Source of the DNA: Grifola frondosa
Lineage: Eukaryota > Basidiomycota > Agaricomycetes > Polyporales > Grifolaceae
Assembly: GCA_001683735.1 (NCBI GenBank)
Contig: LUGG01000011.1
Coordinates: 248,001-312,000, forward strand
Direction of reading: 5' to 3'
Length of the DNA: 64,000 nucleotides
Numbering within the stretch: the stretch's first letter is position 1; each line of letters begins with the position of its first letter. Positions 23,138 to 36,114 of this stretch are shown one piece after another. The notes under the pieces are model-generated. The model had not been told where the DNA came from, did no database searches, and saw only the letters and a list, made by a program, of their open reading frames with translations. The position numbers and the translations under genes are program-made.

Positions 23138-26100
23138 TGTGCTCACACATCATTAAAAAAATATAGAGGAGGAGGAATTATCTTCAGAGTCATCACCTCA
23201 ATGAAAAGTTGTGTGAATTATTGCTGGGTTGATTTAACTTTGAATGTTAGTAATTAGAATGCCTGATCATGTAAACTGCTATAGTTTAATGACAATCTCA
23301 CCTGATGCAGAATATATGGTAGGTTGTGCATGTGACATGTTTGAGTCCCACTCTTTTCACTTATGTATGATGGACATTTTTTTCCATTGGTTTGCAGTGG
23401 GTGTCTCCTTGACTATCTAACCCTCCCCCAGGCTTTATATTTCAGTACCATAAGTATCCTAATGATGTGTATTGAATATTTTATCCATTCTCCAAATGTC
23501 TGTATACCAAGCATTAGAGTGACACCTCTCACACATTGAAAGGGCATCTGAATTCTAAACACTGAATTGGCATTACACAAACAAAGCTGGTCAGACATTT
23601 GATTAAATTGTCAGAGGGTGCTGATAAATTTGGTGTCCATTTAGAGCCACATTCAAACTGGGGTGTGGATGAACATAGAACATGGATTGGCATTATATTT
23701 ATATAATTGGATCAGGAGCTGTCAATTGCTAAATTGTGCTACACATATATGAAAAGGTAATATATGGTACAAATTGTGTATGAATAATGAGGTGGTTTAG
23801 AAATAAATGTGTGAGTGGTGTGCATAAGCATAGATATATTACTGGCCAGTTTGCTAGAACAGAAGAATGTGGATGTTCAGGTATATATCTGGCTGACCAG
23901 TGTGAACCAATATAAAATGCTGGCCAGTCTGCCATGATGAAGAAATTGACATGTCTGGCTAGATCTGACTTATCTGTAATAACAATGATTTAGCTGGCTG
24001 ACTGGCTGTGAGTCACAGGCCCATATAACTGAAAGATGTACATAATTTTCACATTGAATGTAGTGTCATGATACTTAAAGTAACTGGAAAGAGAATTTAA
24101 ACACAAAACAAGCCAAATTTGCAGTGAAAATATAGTTTTTATTCAGTAGTGTCTAGAGTCATGATGATAGTAGGTATACTTTTAATTATTTAAATTAACA
24201 TATGTGCTCATTTTGTGCCACAATAATATTATATCTTGGTGTTGAGCTCAATTTTTTTGACACTAGATATAAACTTCACTACTTAATGCTATCTAATTAG
24301 GGGCAAATTTTCAAGCTTGCAATTCAGATATGTGGAGAAGATGGTTTGAAAGCTGGAGATAAGAAGAATTGATTAATGCTATTTTTCAAATGTTACAGAT
24401 ATATCTTATTAGACAGATATAGTTAATATTTTGGCTATAGATCAAGTGCTAGTTTTGAGTGACCAACACTGTAATATTGTTATATTATAGTTTTTTGACA
24501 TCCTATTAGGTTAGCAATCCTCTCACAAAGTTAGACACAAAGTTATCTTTCTTTAATAACAAAGAAATAAAATATGTATAACATTAGGAGTGATCATAAG
24601 TAAATGAGTCATATTTAAATTTACATTTTTCAATGTAGTTTGACATGTAATATTTGTGTGACTTTTTGCATTCTAAAGTAAGTAAAATTCTATTTTGGTT
24701 TCATCATCATCAATCATTGTATGCACATCATTATAACTAGTTGACACCAATAATATAAAATATAAAATGAATATCATAGTTATCTTCAGAATTATCACAT
24801 TTATCTGTAATTATTTACATTTTTCTGCTCATATATTCTTTGTTTATCAATCCAGTTAAAAATAAAAAATTTATTATGCTCTCTACTTCTGAAAAATTAT
24901 GCAACTCTTTCTACTCGAGAAACAGTATGTTCAGCTTTCTTATCTGTTCAAAGTAACTTATTATTCCTTAGCACTTTTCTCTCACTAAAAATGTTATATT
25001 TATGTATATAATATGTCACTGTAAACATTCACCATATTTCACAAATGGTGTCATGAAAAAATAGCATTATGAAACAATTTGAAAAAGAAGGTAAAATATA
25101 ATTAATAAGTATATACATGTTTATCTTTTCTGTAATTTCTGCTTATATTATTAATTATAATATTATATAAGGTAAATTTAATGACTATATTTGACTGGTC
25201 TGTATTTATTAATTCTATTATGAAACAAAATTTATTCAAATATAGTTTAATCAAGCCCAAACTTATTACTAGGATCTGTCATTTAGAATTGTAAACTTTA
25301 GTTGAATTTGCAGATGTGGCAAATGCAATGGTCAATTTAATAGCCCATTCAGTGTTCCAGTTAGTGTAAATTAATGAATAGTTTATAATTACAATTTTTA
25401 ATTTTGAGTGAGTCTAAGCCTTCAATCAAGCTGAAGGATCCTTGTCTATCAATTATTCAATCACTGCTGTTACAAAGAAACATTTGTTGCAATTTCAGCA
25501 TAAATTGTGCAGGGCTGAATCCAAGGACTGCATAAGGAGAGTTAAAGACTTGCAGGATGTTACAGTGCAACCTATATATTCTAATGGTTAGCTGCTTTCA
25601 CCAATAAACAAGTTGCAACCCTTGTTACATTTATTGAATAACTTTGCACCACATCCACCTGCCCCTTCACTAATTGTCTGATATTGATGATTTTTCCAAT
25701 ATGATTGCCAGTGATGATTACTGCATGACACCATAGTTTATAGGCAATAAAGATAAGAACTGCACTAGAATGTTAACCCAACACAGGTTCTGGCCTTGAG
25801 ATTGGACAAGACAGGTATGAGCAGTAAGATTCAGAGGGCAACTGTGAGCACAATTTGACCATTATATGCACCATTTTTGAATTGGTTGTTCATGATGCTT
25901 GCAACTCAAAGCATAATCATGATTTCTGCAAAAATAGGAAGGAGTCTGGCAAAAAGGAACCAGTAAATGTATGAAAGATCTGAACCAACCAAGATTGAAA
26001 TAATTGGTTCTGGGACTATGAATCACTTACTGATGGCTAGGCTTTTGATAATGATGAAATGGCATGTTTGAGCTACATGATATGTATATCTGCCAGTATC

Positions 26101-27503
26101 TGTTACATTGCCCTTTATTTTTTGTAGACTATGACCAACATTCTGTCAACTTCAGCTATACTTTAGGCTTTTTTGTACAATGATTTTCAGCAATGCTTCA
26201 TTTGATGGGCCTGAGATTTATTGACCTTCAAATCTCATAAAGTGATGTGAAAGTAATTTTCATTCAACATTAGTGTTGAAAGTGCTGGAAGTGTAGGCTA
26301 TCCATAGATCCAGAATGAGCTGTTATAATTGAGCAAACATCTTAATTATCAGATTGATCATGATCAGGACAAGTATACTAAAATAATATACATCAGAAGC
26401 AGCATTGGAACCCTTAAAGCCTGATTAGTGGAAAAGCTAAGTCTGGCACCTTGTAAGTTATTTGCACTTATTATGTGGCACATCAAGCTAGGTTTAAAAT
26501 TTTATAAGTTAGAATCCAAAATCATAGACTTCCACTGAAGATACAATGCTCTCATTAAATGACGTGCTATTGCAAATACTCATAGTTCTCCTCCACAATC
26601 TCTTGTCTTGGACTCCCAGCCTGCTGACAAGTCTCATGCCAAATAGATGAAGGCTGTCTGAATAGTGTTTCTCGTGGACAACAAGGTCTCTATGACCAAG
26701 GATAGTGGCTATAAACAGATAATCTGAATGATGACAGCAACAGAACTTGTGAAATTCTCATATCAAGATGCCAATAAAATGAAGTGATGATGTATAAGTG
26801 CACTTTTACTGTATCAGCCATTATTGCCAGGAGGTAAGTATACTATTCCTAAATAAGCAGGTAGTGTAGTTGTCAAAACTTAGCTTGGCTACATGCAATA
26901 CACCACATGGTAAGCATGAATGACTTATGAGACACCTGGCTTAGCTTTTTCACTGGTTGAGCTCTTAGAAGCAATAAGACACTGTAAGTCTGCTAATGGA
27001 TTCTAGACCAGACTTAATGCACTGTTTTCAACACATGATAATAAAATTAAAAATTCAGATGTAGGTGTTGATTTTTACACAGGTGCAGATGAGGATCCAA
27101 ATGTGAATGTGGGTACAAATGAAAATAAATGATGGTTAAATTTTTCTGATAATGCTAACTATGGCAAAAGGTGTCCTTGATGGCTGTAGACTTTTTGAGT
27201 TATTAGTGTAGGAAAATGATGCACACTCACTTTATTAACATTAACCCATCATAACTAACCAACTGTGTCCTACCTTGATATATGAATTGCACAGAAATTG
27301 AGGTTTCACAAGAGTTTGAAGCTAGAGGGATGTAGTTAATGAGTTTAGTTGACAAATCAATAAAGACTTATATATTTGTTTGCATCTTTATCAATAATGT
27401 AGATATATAAAGTAATTTTCAATCTGAATTATAAAGCTCTTCCTATTGCTATATTATTTAGCAAAAACTGGGACTGTGTCATAAATCTTAAAATAACACT
27501 TCA
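23138..27503. other. Gene-free AT-rich stretch
   Basis: Only short, stop-rich frames. Sequence just right of the tRNA-like repeat (AGGAGGAATTATCTTCAGAG near 23,170) and ATCAGGAGCTGTCAA near 23,711 have close matches right of the repeat at 46.87 kb. No other structure recognised. Confidence 0.5.
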
Positions 27504-27511
27504 AATCATCC

Positions 27512-27890
27512 TAGTGTTGCTGCAGCTAAGTCAGGCCTAAATTATATATAACTCATAACCTGTGCAGTTTTTCAAATATTATAGTAATTTTACTTTCATT
27601 TTTGTAGCCTAGATATAGCAGCATAAGCATGCCAAAGGGTCAAATGTTATACTTGTATTGATGGAGATATGGCCAAAAAGCTAGTTGCAAAGTCTTCCTT
27701 TTTAGTCAGCTATATTTTCAATGCAACTAAAATTGAAACACATCAAAGACAATTATACAAATAATTATGTTACATTTCAATATATATATCTTAGCTATTA
27801 GTTTCAATGAAAATCACCTAATTATCTGCAAAACTCACATCAGAACACCTAAAAAGCTGAAACAAGTGAGACTAAACCATGACAATACTA
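27512..27890 (+). mobile_element. hAT-type MITE, copy 1
   Basis: 379 bp, left end TAGTGTTGCTGCAGCTAAG, right end close to CAACACTA but mutated (ACAATACTA). Flanked by an exact 8-bp target-site duplication AATCATCC (27,504-27,511 and 27,891-27,898). Shares internal ATGGAGATATGGCCAAAAAG with four other copies. The most diverged copy. Non-coding; would need a transposase in trans. Confidence 0.9.
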
Positions 27891-27898
27891 AATCATCC

Positions 27899-28024
27899 AT
27901 AAAAAATGCATGGACTCCAATGAATGGTCATGCTTGATTTGCACAAGAGCTACTTTTTCACTACTAGTTATTTAGATTATATTACAATTTAGCATGAACC
28001 TAGTCTTAGTGTTGTGTATTTTGT
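27899..28024. other. Short unassigned AT-rich stretch
   Basis: Spacer between MITE copy 1 and the AT-rich minisatellite; nothing recognised. Confidence 0.4.
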
Positions 28025-28470
28025 GATCAGATTGTAAAATAATAGTGACCATCATTGTAATATGCTTGATGGATGATTGTAATAAAATATAACATTGTTG
28101 TAATATAATATTAGAACATCATAATACAACAATGTGTCAATTGTGATTAGGACATTATATTACAATATTAGAGCAATTGTAATACAATACTAGGACATTT
28201 GTAATATAATATAACATTTCTGTAACATATAACAAATTAATAATGCTATATTATATTATAGTTATCCCAAATTATATAACAAACCCTCTAACATTATATT
28301 ATAATTGCCCCAGTACTGTATTACAATGATCCTAATATTATATTATAACAATCTCAATATTGTATGACAATGATCTCAATTGTCCTAATATTGTATATTA
28401 TAATAGCCCCAGCAATTGTGATACAATTATGTTACTAGTATTATTAATATATACTATTATTAACATAATA
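28025..28470. repeat. AT-rich degenerate minisatellite, array 1
   Basis: Repeated variants of TAATATTATATTATAAT followed by GATCC, GCCCC or GGACAT, in both orientations. The same motif family recurs at 31.93-32.07 kb. Unit boundaries are blurred by mutation. Confidence 0.6.
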
Positions 28471-29773
28471 AAAGCCAAGATAATATAATTATTTTTTGTC
28501 ACTTTAATTTATAATTTGAGTGTTTTCAGTTTATTCTTATATAATAATGTTCAATAATTATATTTTATAACAATAAATATTATAAAACCATGATTAGTTC
28601 TATGTAGCATTTTATTATTATTTTTTATGCATGTTTAACTTTATATGTAAAATTTGACATCTTTACACTATGTTTGAAATCTTTTACTATGTTACTCTTA
28701 TTGCTGCCAATGAGATCATTACTATCTTAGTTAATAAGCTCAAAATATTATGCCTGGACCACTTGCTTACTTTCAGTGTCCTCTTTCTTCTACATTTCAA
28801 GAATTAAATGAAAAACATTACTAATTCATATCATCCTTTTTAATAAAGCTACAATGTTTAATGAGGATTCTTGCATGGTGTACAAACTAGATTGACAGTG
28901 TGATATATATAAGATGACAGTTACTAATGTTGCAGGTCTACAGAGTTGGTAATATGTAAAGAAAATATAATATGAAAAGTAAGTTGTGAAATTAGCTCAA
29001 GCTAATTTCAGACAAGTTCAACAGTCAAAGCTATATAGGCCATGATGGCAACTCCCAATGGAGTAGCATTGGGGAGCCAGTCCAAGACATCTTCTTTCTC
29101 CCTCTTAGCAAGGGTATGAAACCTCTTTCTACATGCAAGAATTGCTCAGCACAGACCACCAGGTTGGTCTTGATTTGGACTTGATGATTGTGCAAGAAGT
29201 GGAGGCAAGTATGAGTGACACTATTAATGATTATATATGGAGCAGAGGAGAAGACTTTACAAGCAGAACAACCTCTATGCTCAGTATTGCTGATATCTCC
29301 AAAAGTACATATCATCTTTGCTTTGAGTGTTAATGTCAGTGAATGCCAGACTACGAAGTGACTATCAGGATGGAAAATTTGATGAATCAGCATGTAGATA
29401 CTTACAGTTCACAAGGATTCATTTCTTCAGAATGTAAGAAAAAGGATTGGGGTGGAGAAAATATACTTGGGGCAAGTATAAGTCATCAAAAAAGCAGGTG
29501 GGAATGACAAGGCAACATACAAAGTATGCAACTATGCAAGGTGACAAGCAAGAGGCATGATTGATGAGATATGTACCAAGCCAAACAGGCAATAACTGTG
29601 TGAGGTATGTACCTCCAGCACATTGTATGGTGAAGATGGGAGAGAACAGAAAGGAAGTGTGTGCCTGTGTGAGGCGTGATTGGTGAGATATGTACCAAGC
29701 CAAACAGATGATGACTGTGCAAGATATATATCTCCAGCATATCATTATTGATGATGAGTGGAAGACAATGAAG
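28471..29773. other. AT-rich stretch with decayed open frames and a degenerate tandem duplication
   Basis: An open minus-strand frame of about 120 codons (29,031-29,393) has no recognisable domain. From about 29,552 to 29,745 a unit of about 119 bp (with GATATGTACCAAGCCAAACAG) occurs twice with many differences. No intact gene. Confidence 0.45.
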
Positions 29774-30154
29774 TAGTGTTGCTGCAGCTAAGTCAGGCCT
29801 AAATGATATATAACTCATAACTTGGGCAGATTTTCAGAGATCATAGTGATATTACATTCATTTCATAGCCTATATATAGCCGCATACTCTTGACAAATAT
29901 CAAGATGTTATACCTCATATTGATGGAGATATAGCCAAAAAGCCGATTGCAAAGTCCGACTTTTTAGTCAGCTTTTTTACCACTGTAACTGAAATTGAAA
30001 CATATTAAAGATAATTATGCAAATGGTGGTGTTACATTCAAATACATATACTTCTTAGCTATTAATTTCAATTAAGATCATGTCATTATCTGCAAAATTC
30101 ATGTCAGAATATCTAAAAAGCTGAAACAGGTATGACTAAGCCATGGCAACACTG
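29774..30154 (+). mobile_element. hAT-type MITE, copy 2
   Basis: 381 bp with ends TAGTGTTGCTG and GGCAACACTG and an exact 8-bp target-site duplication CAATGAAG (29,766-29,773 and 30,155-30,162). The right terminal base is changed from A to G. Keeps several CpG sites (GCCGATTGC, GTCCGAC), so it is less decayed than copy 1. Confidence 0.92.
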
Positions 30155-30162
30155 CAATGAAG

Positions 30163-31929
30163 ATGAGACAATAAAAAGGAAGTGTGTGAGGCAAGTAGGT
30201 AAAAGTGAGCGATCAGAGAAAGTTTGAAAGTCGGAGTCAGAGAGCAGGCTGCCTCCCACCACTGAACTACTTTATTTGCACTCATCTTTTATCAGTTCAG
30301 CTTCATTCATTGGCCACCCTTGGCCCAATTACTCCCCTCATTTCACTCTGCATGAATTTTCATCATATAGCAACTTTTTAATAATGATGGCATCATTCTC
30401 TTTAGCCCTGCAAATGACACATGAGCTTTTTCTTTAGCCATTAATCTCACCCTCTCCTATATCCTATCTTTCATTCTTTATGTTATGTATTCCTCACGAT
30501 CATCCAATTCACATAGATTAACATATATTATACATTACCATCTATCATACCATCCATACTTAATATATATTTCTCTTTCTAAATCTCATCTACCCATCAC
30601 ATGAACTACAGTTTACAGTTATATTTTCAATTACATCAATCATGAAAATGAGATTAGGCAGACAAAGAAAGTCATCTATCCCTCAAATAAGCATGAGAAC
30701 AAATAATCATGTGACTCAAACATATCAGAGTTTCAAAAATAATTACTTCTGATCTTTCTCAATATCTGAATAGATGTGATGAGTGGTGATTCTATGGAGA
30801 TCAACATACTGATTAATCTGGCAAAAGTATTTAATGGTAAAGTGTGAGATGAAATCATCTGGTGTCCCATGCCAAGGTGAACTAGTAACAATTAAAACAT
30901 AAGTTAAATAATAAATAAATATTAATAACAACACCTCAATATGCATAGTTCTGTATATGGTCTTCAACTCTACTTGGTTAGCATATGTCTGGACCAGGTG
31001 CTTGGCATGTTTTCATGTCTGAGGCTGAAATTTGTAGCAATAAAACTTAGTGTTCCTATCAATAGCAATTTTTAGGAGTTGAAGAACAGTGAAGGACTTC
31101 ATACTTATACTAAAATTATTAAGTAATAATTTATCAAAAATTGTCATTTTATCCTCACTTGCTTTAGTGGCTGACTAGATGGTGCATATTATAATGTCAG
31201 CCTCAATTTAATCTCTGACCATGGTCAGAATTAAAATGCAACATGCCGAGTCAAAATTCATTGTAGTACAAACTTGCAAACTGTTTGCACATAAACCTGC
31301 ACTAGTCTTTCAACTCCTATATTGGTTCTTTCTGATGATGAGCTGCAAACATTTGTAGGTCCTTCAAGCAAAATTTCTTCTCTTCAAGGTTTGCATTAAA
31401 GAAGGTTATAATGTTGACATGAAGCTCATCCCAGGCCTGCTTTTGATAGCTGAAGAAAATCTTAATGGTCTTCTTCACCATCCTTCTAAGAGTGCAGATT
31501 TTGAGGTGGGGGACTGGTTGGATGAAAACATGTTTATGCTCTGAGGTAAGTTCATTGCACAAACTTCATTTATATACCTGACTTAATCTCTGCAGTTCTA
31601 ATGTGTTGTCACTGAAGAATTCAGATGAAAAGCTCTATCATGAGGTATATTGATACGAATCAAATAAGGCTCGAGCCAAAATTTAATAAGCAAATTTAAC
31701 ACTTCTGTAAGGACAATAAGTCAAAGCTCAAATCAGCTATAACAAGATAAGTAATAAGTGAATCTAGTCTCAGTTACAAAAATGCACACACTTTTTAGTC
31801 ATATGAATCTGTGATTTATAGTCAGCTAATTAAAAAAATATTGCATTATTACAGGCAGCCAGTTTCAGCCAAAAGATATAAATACATTATCTTTACAGTT
31901 TGATCAAAAATATTTAAAGATTTTTTAAG
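30163..31929. other. Gene-free AT-rich stretch
   Basis: A minus-strand frame at 31,317-31,562 (81 codons, with WDELHVNIITFFNANLEEK) may be a transposase remnant but cannot be assigned. Otherwise short stop-rich frames only. Confidence 0.4.
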
Positions 31930-32070
31930 TTTAATATTATATTATAATTGCCCTAATATTAAATGACAATAATCCCAATATTATAATATTATATTATAAT
32001 AGGTTTGATATTTTAATATAATAATTCTAATTTTGTATTATAATGACCCAAGTACTATATTATAACCACA
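31930..32070. repeat. AT-rich degenerate minisatellite, array 2
   Basis: Variants of TTAATATTATATTATAATTGCCC, as in the array at 28.0-28.5 kb. Fewer units. Confidence 0.55.
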
Positions 32071-34828
32071 TCCATTTCAGATATATAGTCTTTGTTTTAG
32101 TTTCTCATTTCTATATGCTTCTTAATTTGGGTAGAGAACCTAATTAATCTCATACACCTCTTGAGTTCACACAGACCTTGCATGCTTGCAACTTTCTTTA
32201 TTGTTTCCCATTTTTGTCTTTTCATTTTAGACTTACATACATGTGTAATGTTTCACACAATCTCTTTCAGAGACATGGCTGTGCAAGGATGCCTTCTTTA
32301 TTATTATATAGTTTCTGTAACACATTTTTATATACTTGCATAGACATAAATACCCTGTACCTACTTTTCTTAATGAAAGACAGTTCTCTCCTTCACTTTA
32401 GAGCTCATTTCTGTGAATTCTTTCACAGTATAGCCTAAGTAGTTATGTCAAAGTCTGCTACATTCACATATTATTTTAGCTTCACCACTAAAATTACTGC
32501 ATCAATCTCATGAAGATGTCTGAGCCACTATATCTGTATTGGCTTTATAAGAAAGTTCAAATTACTATGCCTGTGTAACCTCATAAGAAGATTTGAGTTA
32601 TTAAGTCACTATATTTTCATTTTTTATTACATATATATTTTATTTTTATATATCATGTCATTATCAAGTTACAGTTGCACAAGGAGTTTGCACAAAACTT
32701 GTTTATCATACCTAAGCTAGCCTGTTTTAGTAAATTGCATGTCATTATGTATAGTAAACCTTATATTAACATGTTTAAATTTGAGAGCAAAAGACTTAAA
32801 AAGTTATGCAAAGTGCTTTTAAGTCACTTTGTTTTTATTTCACCATTATTTTACAAGCTGTTTTATATTACATGTGTTGATCATATTTGCTCAAGATAAA
32901 AATTTAGTCGTAAAAAACTGAGAACCTACTCACATAAATATTGTTGCTGCTGACTCATTGAACTTAGAGTCTTTACTTGAAGCTAAAAGTCATCCCTTAT
33001 TTTGTTAAATTTTGCATTAGATTTTGACTAGGTTCAGGGCACACATAAGTATATCACTATAATGTCCATTATTTTTTTATTGCTGTTCTTATTGTGAACA
33101 CTGATAATAATGTTCATAATATTTTTATTATGTTTTGACAACTTTTTCCATTATTATTAGTGAGCAAAAATTGTATGTGAGAGCTATGTGACACTATGTG
33201 CTCTCCATTTGTCCTTTACATGACTTTATACAAAATAAGTACTCATTCCAATTCTTCTTTATAGATATTCTTGCCTTTTCTGTTATATCTTTTCAGCTTT
33301 AATTCACTTGCAATTCTCTACTAATGAATACACATGTATATCAAATGATATTTACTATAAAAACACATTTATTTTTGTGCTCAATTGCTTAATGTTAGCA
33401 AGCAATTACTATGATGGTCATCCTGAACTAGTAATTACATTTTTATAGATTATTTTGCAGAAGTTATTGTGACTTTTAATATTTAACTTTTTGCAATGTT
33501 CAATAAATGATTGCAATATGTTACATATAATTATATTTCATAATATCATCAATTCTTAATTTAACTACTTTATAACAATATTGGATATAATTATTTTAGG
33601 GCTCACATACATTTGTCCCATTTTTCACATGTGATTTGAACTCATAATTTTTTACTTCTTTCAGTCTCCTTTCAGTCTTTTTAAATTTTTTAAAGAATAA
33701 ATTATACATCATATATCATAATTACATCATTATTATGCCACATTTATTATTTAATATCACAGATCAACTCACACTTCTAGAGTAAAATTTTAATTATTTT
33801 GTCATGTATCTTTTAGTCATATGTGTTTATTATACTTTTACACTGATGCTATATATTTTTATTTATAGTAGATGTGATGCTTCATCTATAACATGTCACT
33901 GCCTTTTCTATATATTTAGCATTATCATGGTATTATGTCTTGTATCATATTGTCTTCTGTGATCTGTTTCTTTAATGTATATTATTTACAGATTTTGTAC
34001 CTTGCCAAGTAGTTGTAACTAGTTTTCTAGTTGCACTAATATTTTATTATACATTTAATATATGAATATTGTAATACTTATTGTGAATTCATCAAAGAAT
34101 GTGAGTGGAATTTCATATTTAAGGTTTCATCTATACATTATTACTTTTAAAAATGATGTTATTCTTATCTCTTGAACAAGTGCATGAAGAATTTGCAATG
34201 ACTTACTAATCTTCCTCTTCTAAAGTTAGCATGAGGGTTTATAGAGGGTTGTTTAAGAACAGTTGATATAGATAGTTGTATTTGCAATGTTGTTCACTGA
34301 AACAATATTAAATTTTTACCAGTATGTCTTTCATTCAACATGTACAAAAATATGGATGTACACTTGCCAGCATTATTAACTACTGAAGAAGCAGATCAAT
34401 ATTTGAGATATTATAATAGTTCTTGACACTAGAAATTTCTATGTATTAATTTTAGTTATATACAAAAACTCTGAAAAGTTTATGATTTTTACAGTAATTT
34501 GAAAATGTTGAATAAATTCAATATATATAATTTTTACACAAAGATTATAGTGTCAGTTTCAATGATACAATTTAAAAATGTACTTGTTCATTGACATACA
34601 TATGTCTACATTCTGTAACTACAGTGGATATATATCTAAAGACTGAATGAATTATTATAAATATATTCATGCTCTTTATTTAGGGGGAAAAAATGACACA
34701 ATGTTGTGCTTCAGGGGGTTTCAAATATGTTCACAAAGTATTTATAGGCTTGGAATTCATTTTAGGCTGAAAATGTACTTGAAATAGCTTTATAATAAAT
34801 AAAATTCTGTTTTTTAATTCTCTAATCT
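32071..34828. other. Gene-free AT-rich stretch
   Basis: Nothing recognised; long A/T runs, stop codons in all frames, almost no CG. Confidence 0.5.
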
Positions 34829-35004
34829 TGTGCGCTCAGAGGACCTGATGCAGGCACACAGTGTAGCCGGGCCCAGCACAGCCGGGTGGCTTTCGCCCAC
34901 CACAGTTGGCCGCAAACAGAGCATTTCGAGTCGGACACACTAAAGTGCTAATAGGTTTGGGTTGGAGTGAAAGAGTGAGATGGTGAGGTGAGAAATGCTG
35001 GGTG

Positions 35005-36114
35005 TCAGGATGGAGAGGTAGCATTGAAAAGGAAAGCATGGAGGAGGATGGGATGCTTCTGAATGTAGGCACTCCATGAGTCCAAGGACCAGCACCCAAT
35101 CGCTTGAATGACGGCAGGTGAAGTGCCGGCTTCAGCAAGTGCAGTTGCCCCACCGGCACGGAGGGAGTGGCCCACAATTCCAGTGTGAATGGGGAAAAGG
35201 AATGCAGCCTGGTGATAAACCATGCACGGGTTGGGACGGTGCCGGTGGAGCACAGCCAGAGTTCTGGGCAGAGGGGAAATGCGAGATCTCTTGCTTGCAG
35301 GTAGTGCAGAAATGCAGAGTGCGGATCCAGGGAGCTGGTTTCGGCTTGGATCATGATGTGATTCCTCTCGAAGAAGGGGTCGGCTTTGTGCTGCAGAAGC
35401 AGAAATTGATACCTGGCAGGTTCAATTGTGATGGTGTGACGAAGCACAAGTTTTTTGAATTGACGCAGACTGGCCCGATCTGGCCAGACGAGCTCTCTGA
35501 GGTGCAAGAGGGCGTGTAAGCCAGTTAGCAGAAGGGCTAGGAAGAGAATATCATCATGATGAGAGGAGGTGCTGAGTGCTGCAAAGACGAGACAAAGGTT
35601 GTCTTTGGTGAGAGGAAGCTTGCATCTGATAGGGTGCAGTTAGCAGAAGGGCTAGGAAGAGAATATCATCATGATGAGAGGAGGTGCTGAGTGCTGCAAA
35701 GACGAGACAAAGGTTGTCTTTGGTGAGAGGAAGCTTGCATCTGATAGGGTGACTACACAGACATTTGCACCCTTTGAGGCAATGGAAGATGAGGTGTGAG
35801 GTCTGAACTTGGCAAATGTTTGGATAATATTCTTCGAGCTCGGAGCAAATGCTGGAGAGGTATGCATCGACAAATCGCAGCTCGATGTGGGCTGACATGA
35901 AGACCACATAAAAACTGAGAGTGTCCTCCGTGAGGAGGATGGGACGGTTGTGGAGAGTGCAGAAGTTGAGATATGAATTGAGGGCTGAGGAATAGGTAGC
36001 CTTGGTGGAGCAGTCAAGTGCGTGGCCTAGCGTGAGAGCTCGCTCATGGATTAAGCACTCCTGAGACCAGGGTGTGCATGCCAGTTGGCGCAAACACCTA
36101 ATAGGAGTGGTCAT
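35005..36114 (-). pseudogene. Tyrosine recombinase of the DIRS-type element (frame-broken)
   Basis: Reads MTTPIRCLRQLACTPWSQE..., then an N-terminal core-binding-like part (ATYSSALNSYLNFCTLHNRP), LLLTGLHALLHLRELVWPD with the box I Arg, HSLRAGGATALAEAG (box II, about 35,150), IGCWSLDSWSAYIQKHP with the Trp and Tyr of the active site (about 35,055-35,100). A 115-bp exact tandem duplication and a one-base slip in a T/C run near 35,195 both break the frame. Without them the family layout is complete. It would insert circular cDNA by recombination rather than by DDE integration. Confidence 0.8.
35523..35752. repeat. Exact tandem duplication, 115 bp x 2
   Basis: Units 35,523-35,637 and 35,638-35,752 appear identical. 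115 is not a multiple of three, so the recombinase frame is shifted. Identity shows the duplication is recent compared with decay of the surrounding block, or is an assembly artefact. Confidence 0.88.

Noticed and set aside
29031..29393. Minus-strand open frame of 120 codons in the AT-rich block
   Set aside because: No domain, no homologous neighbour, no splice context; likely chance or a remnant. Kept only as a note.
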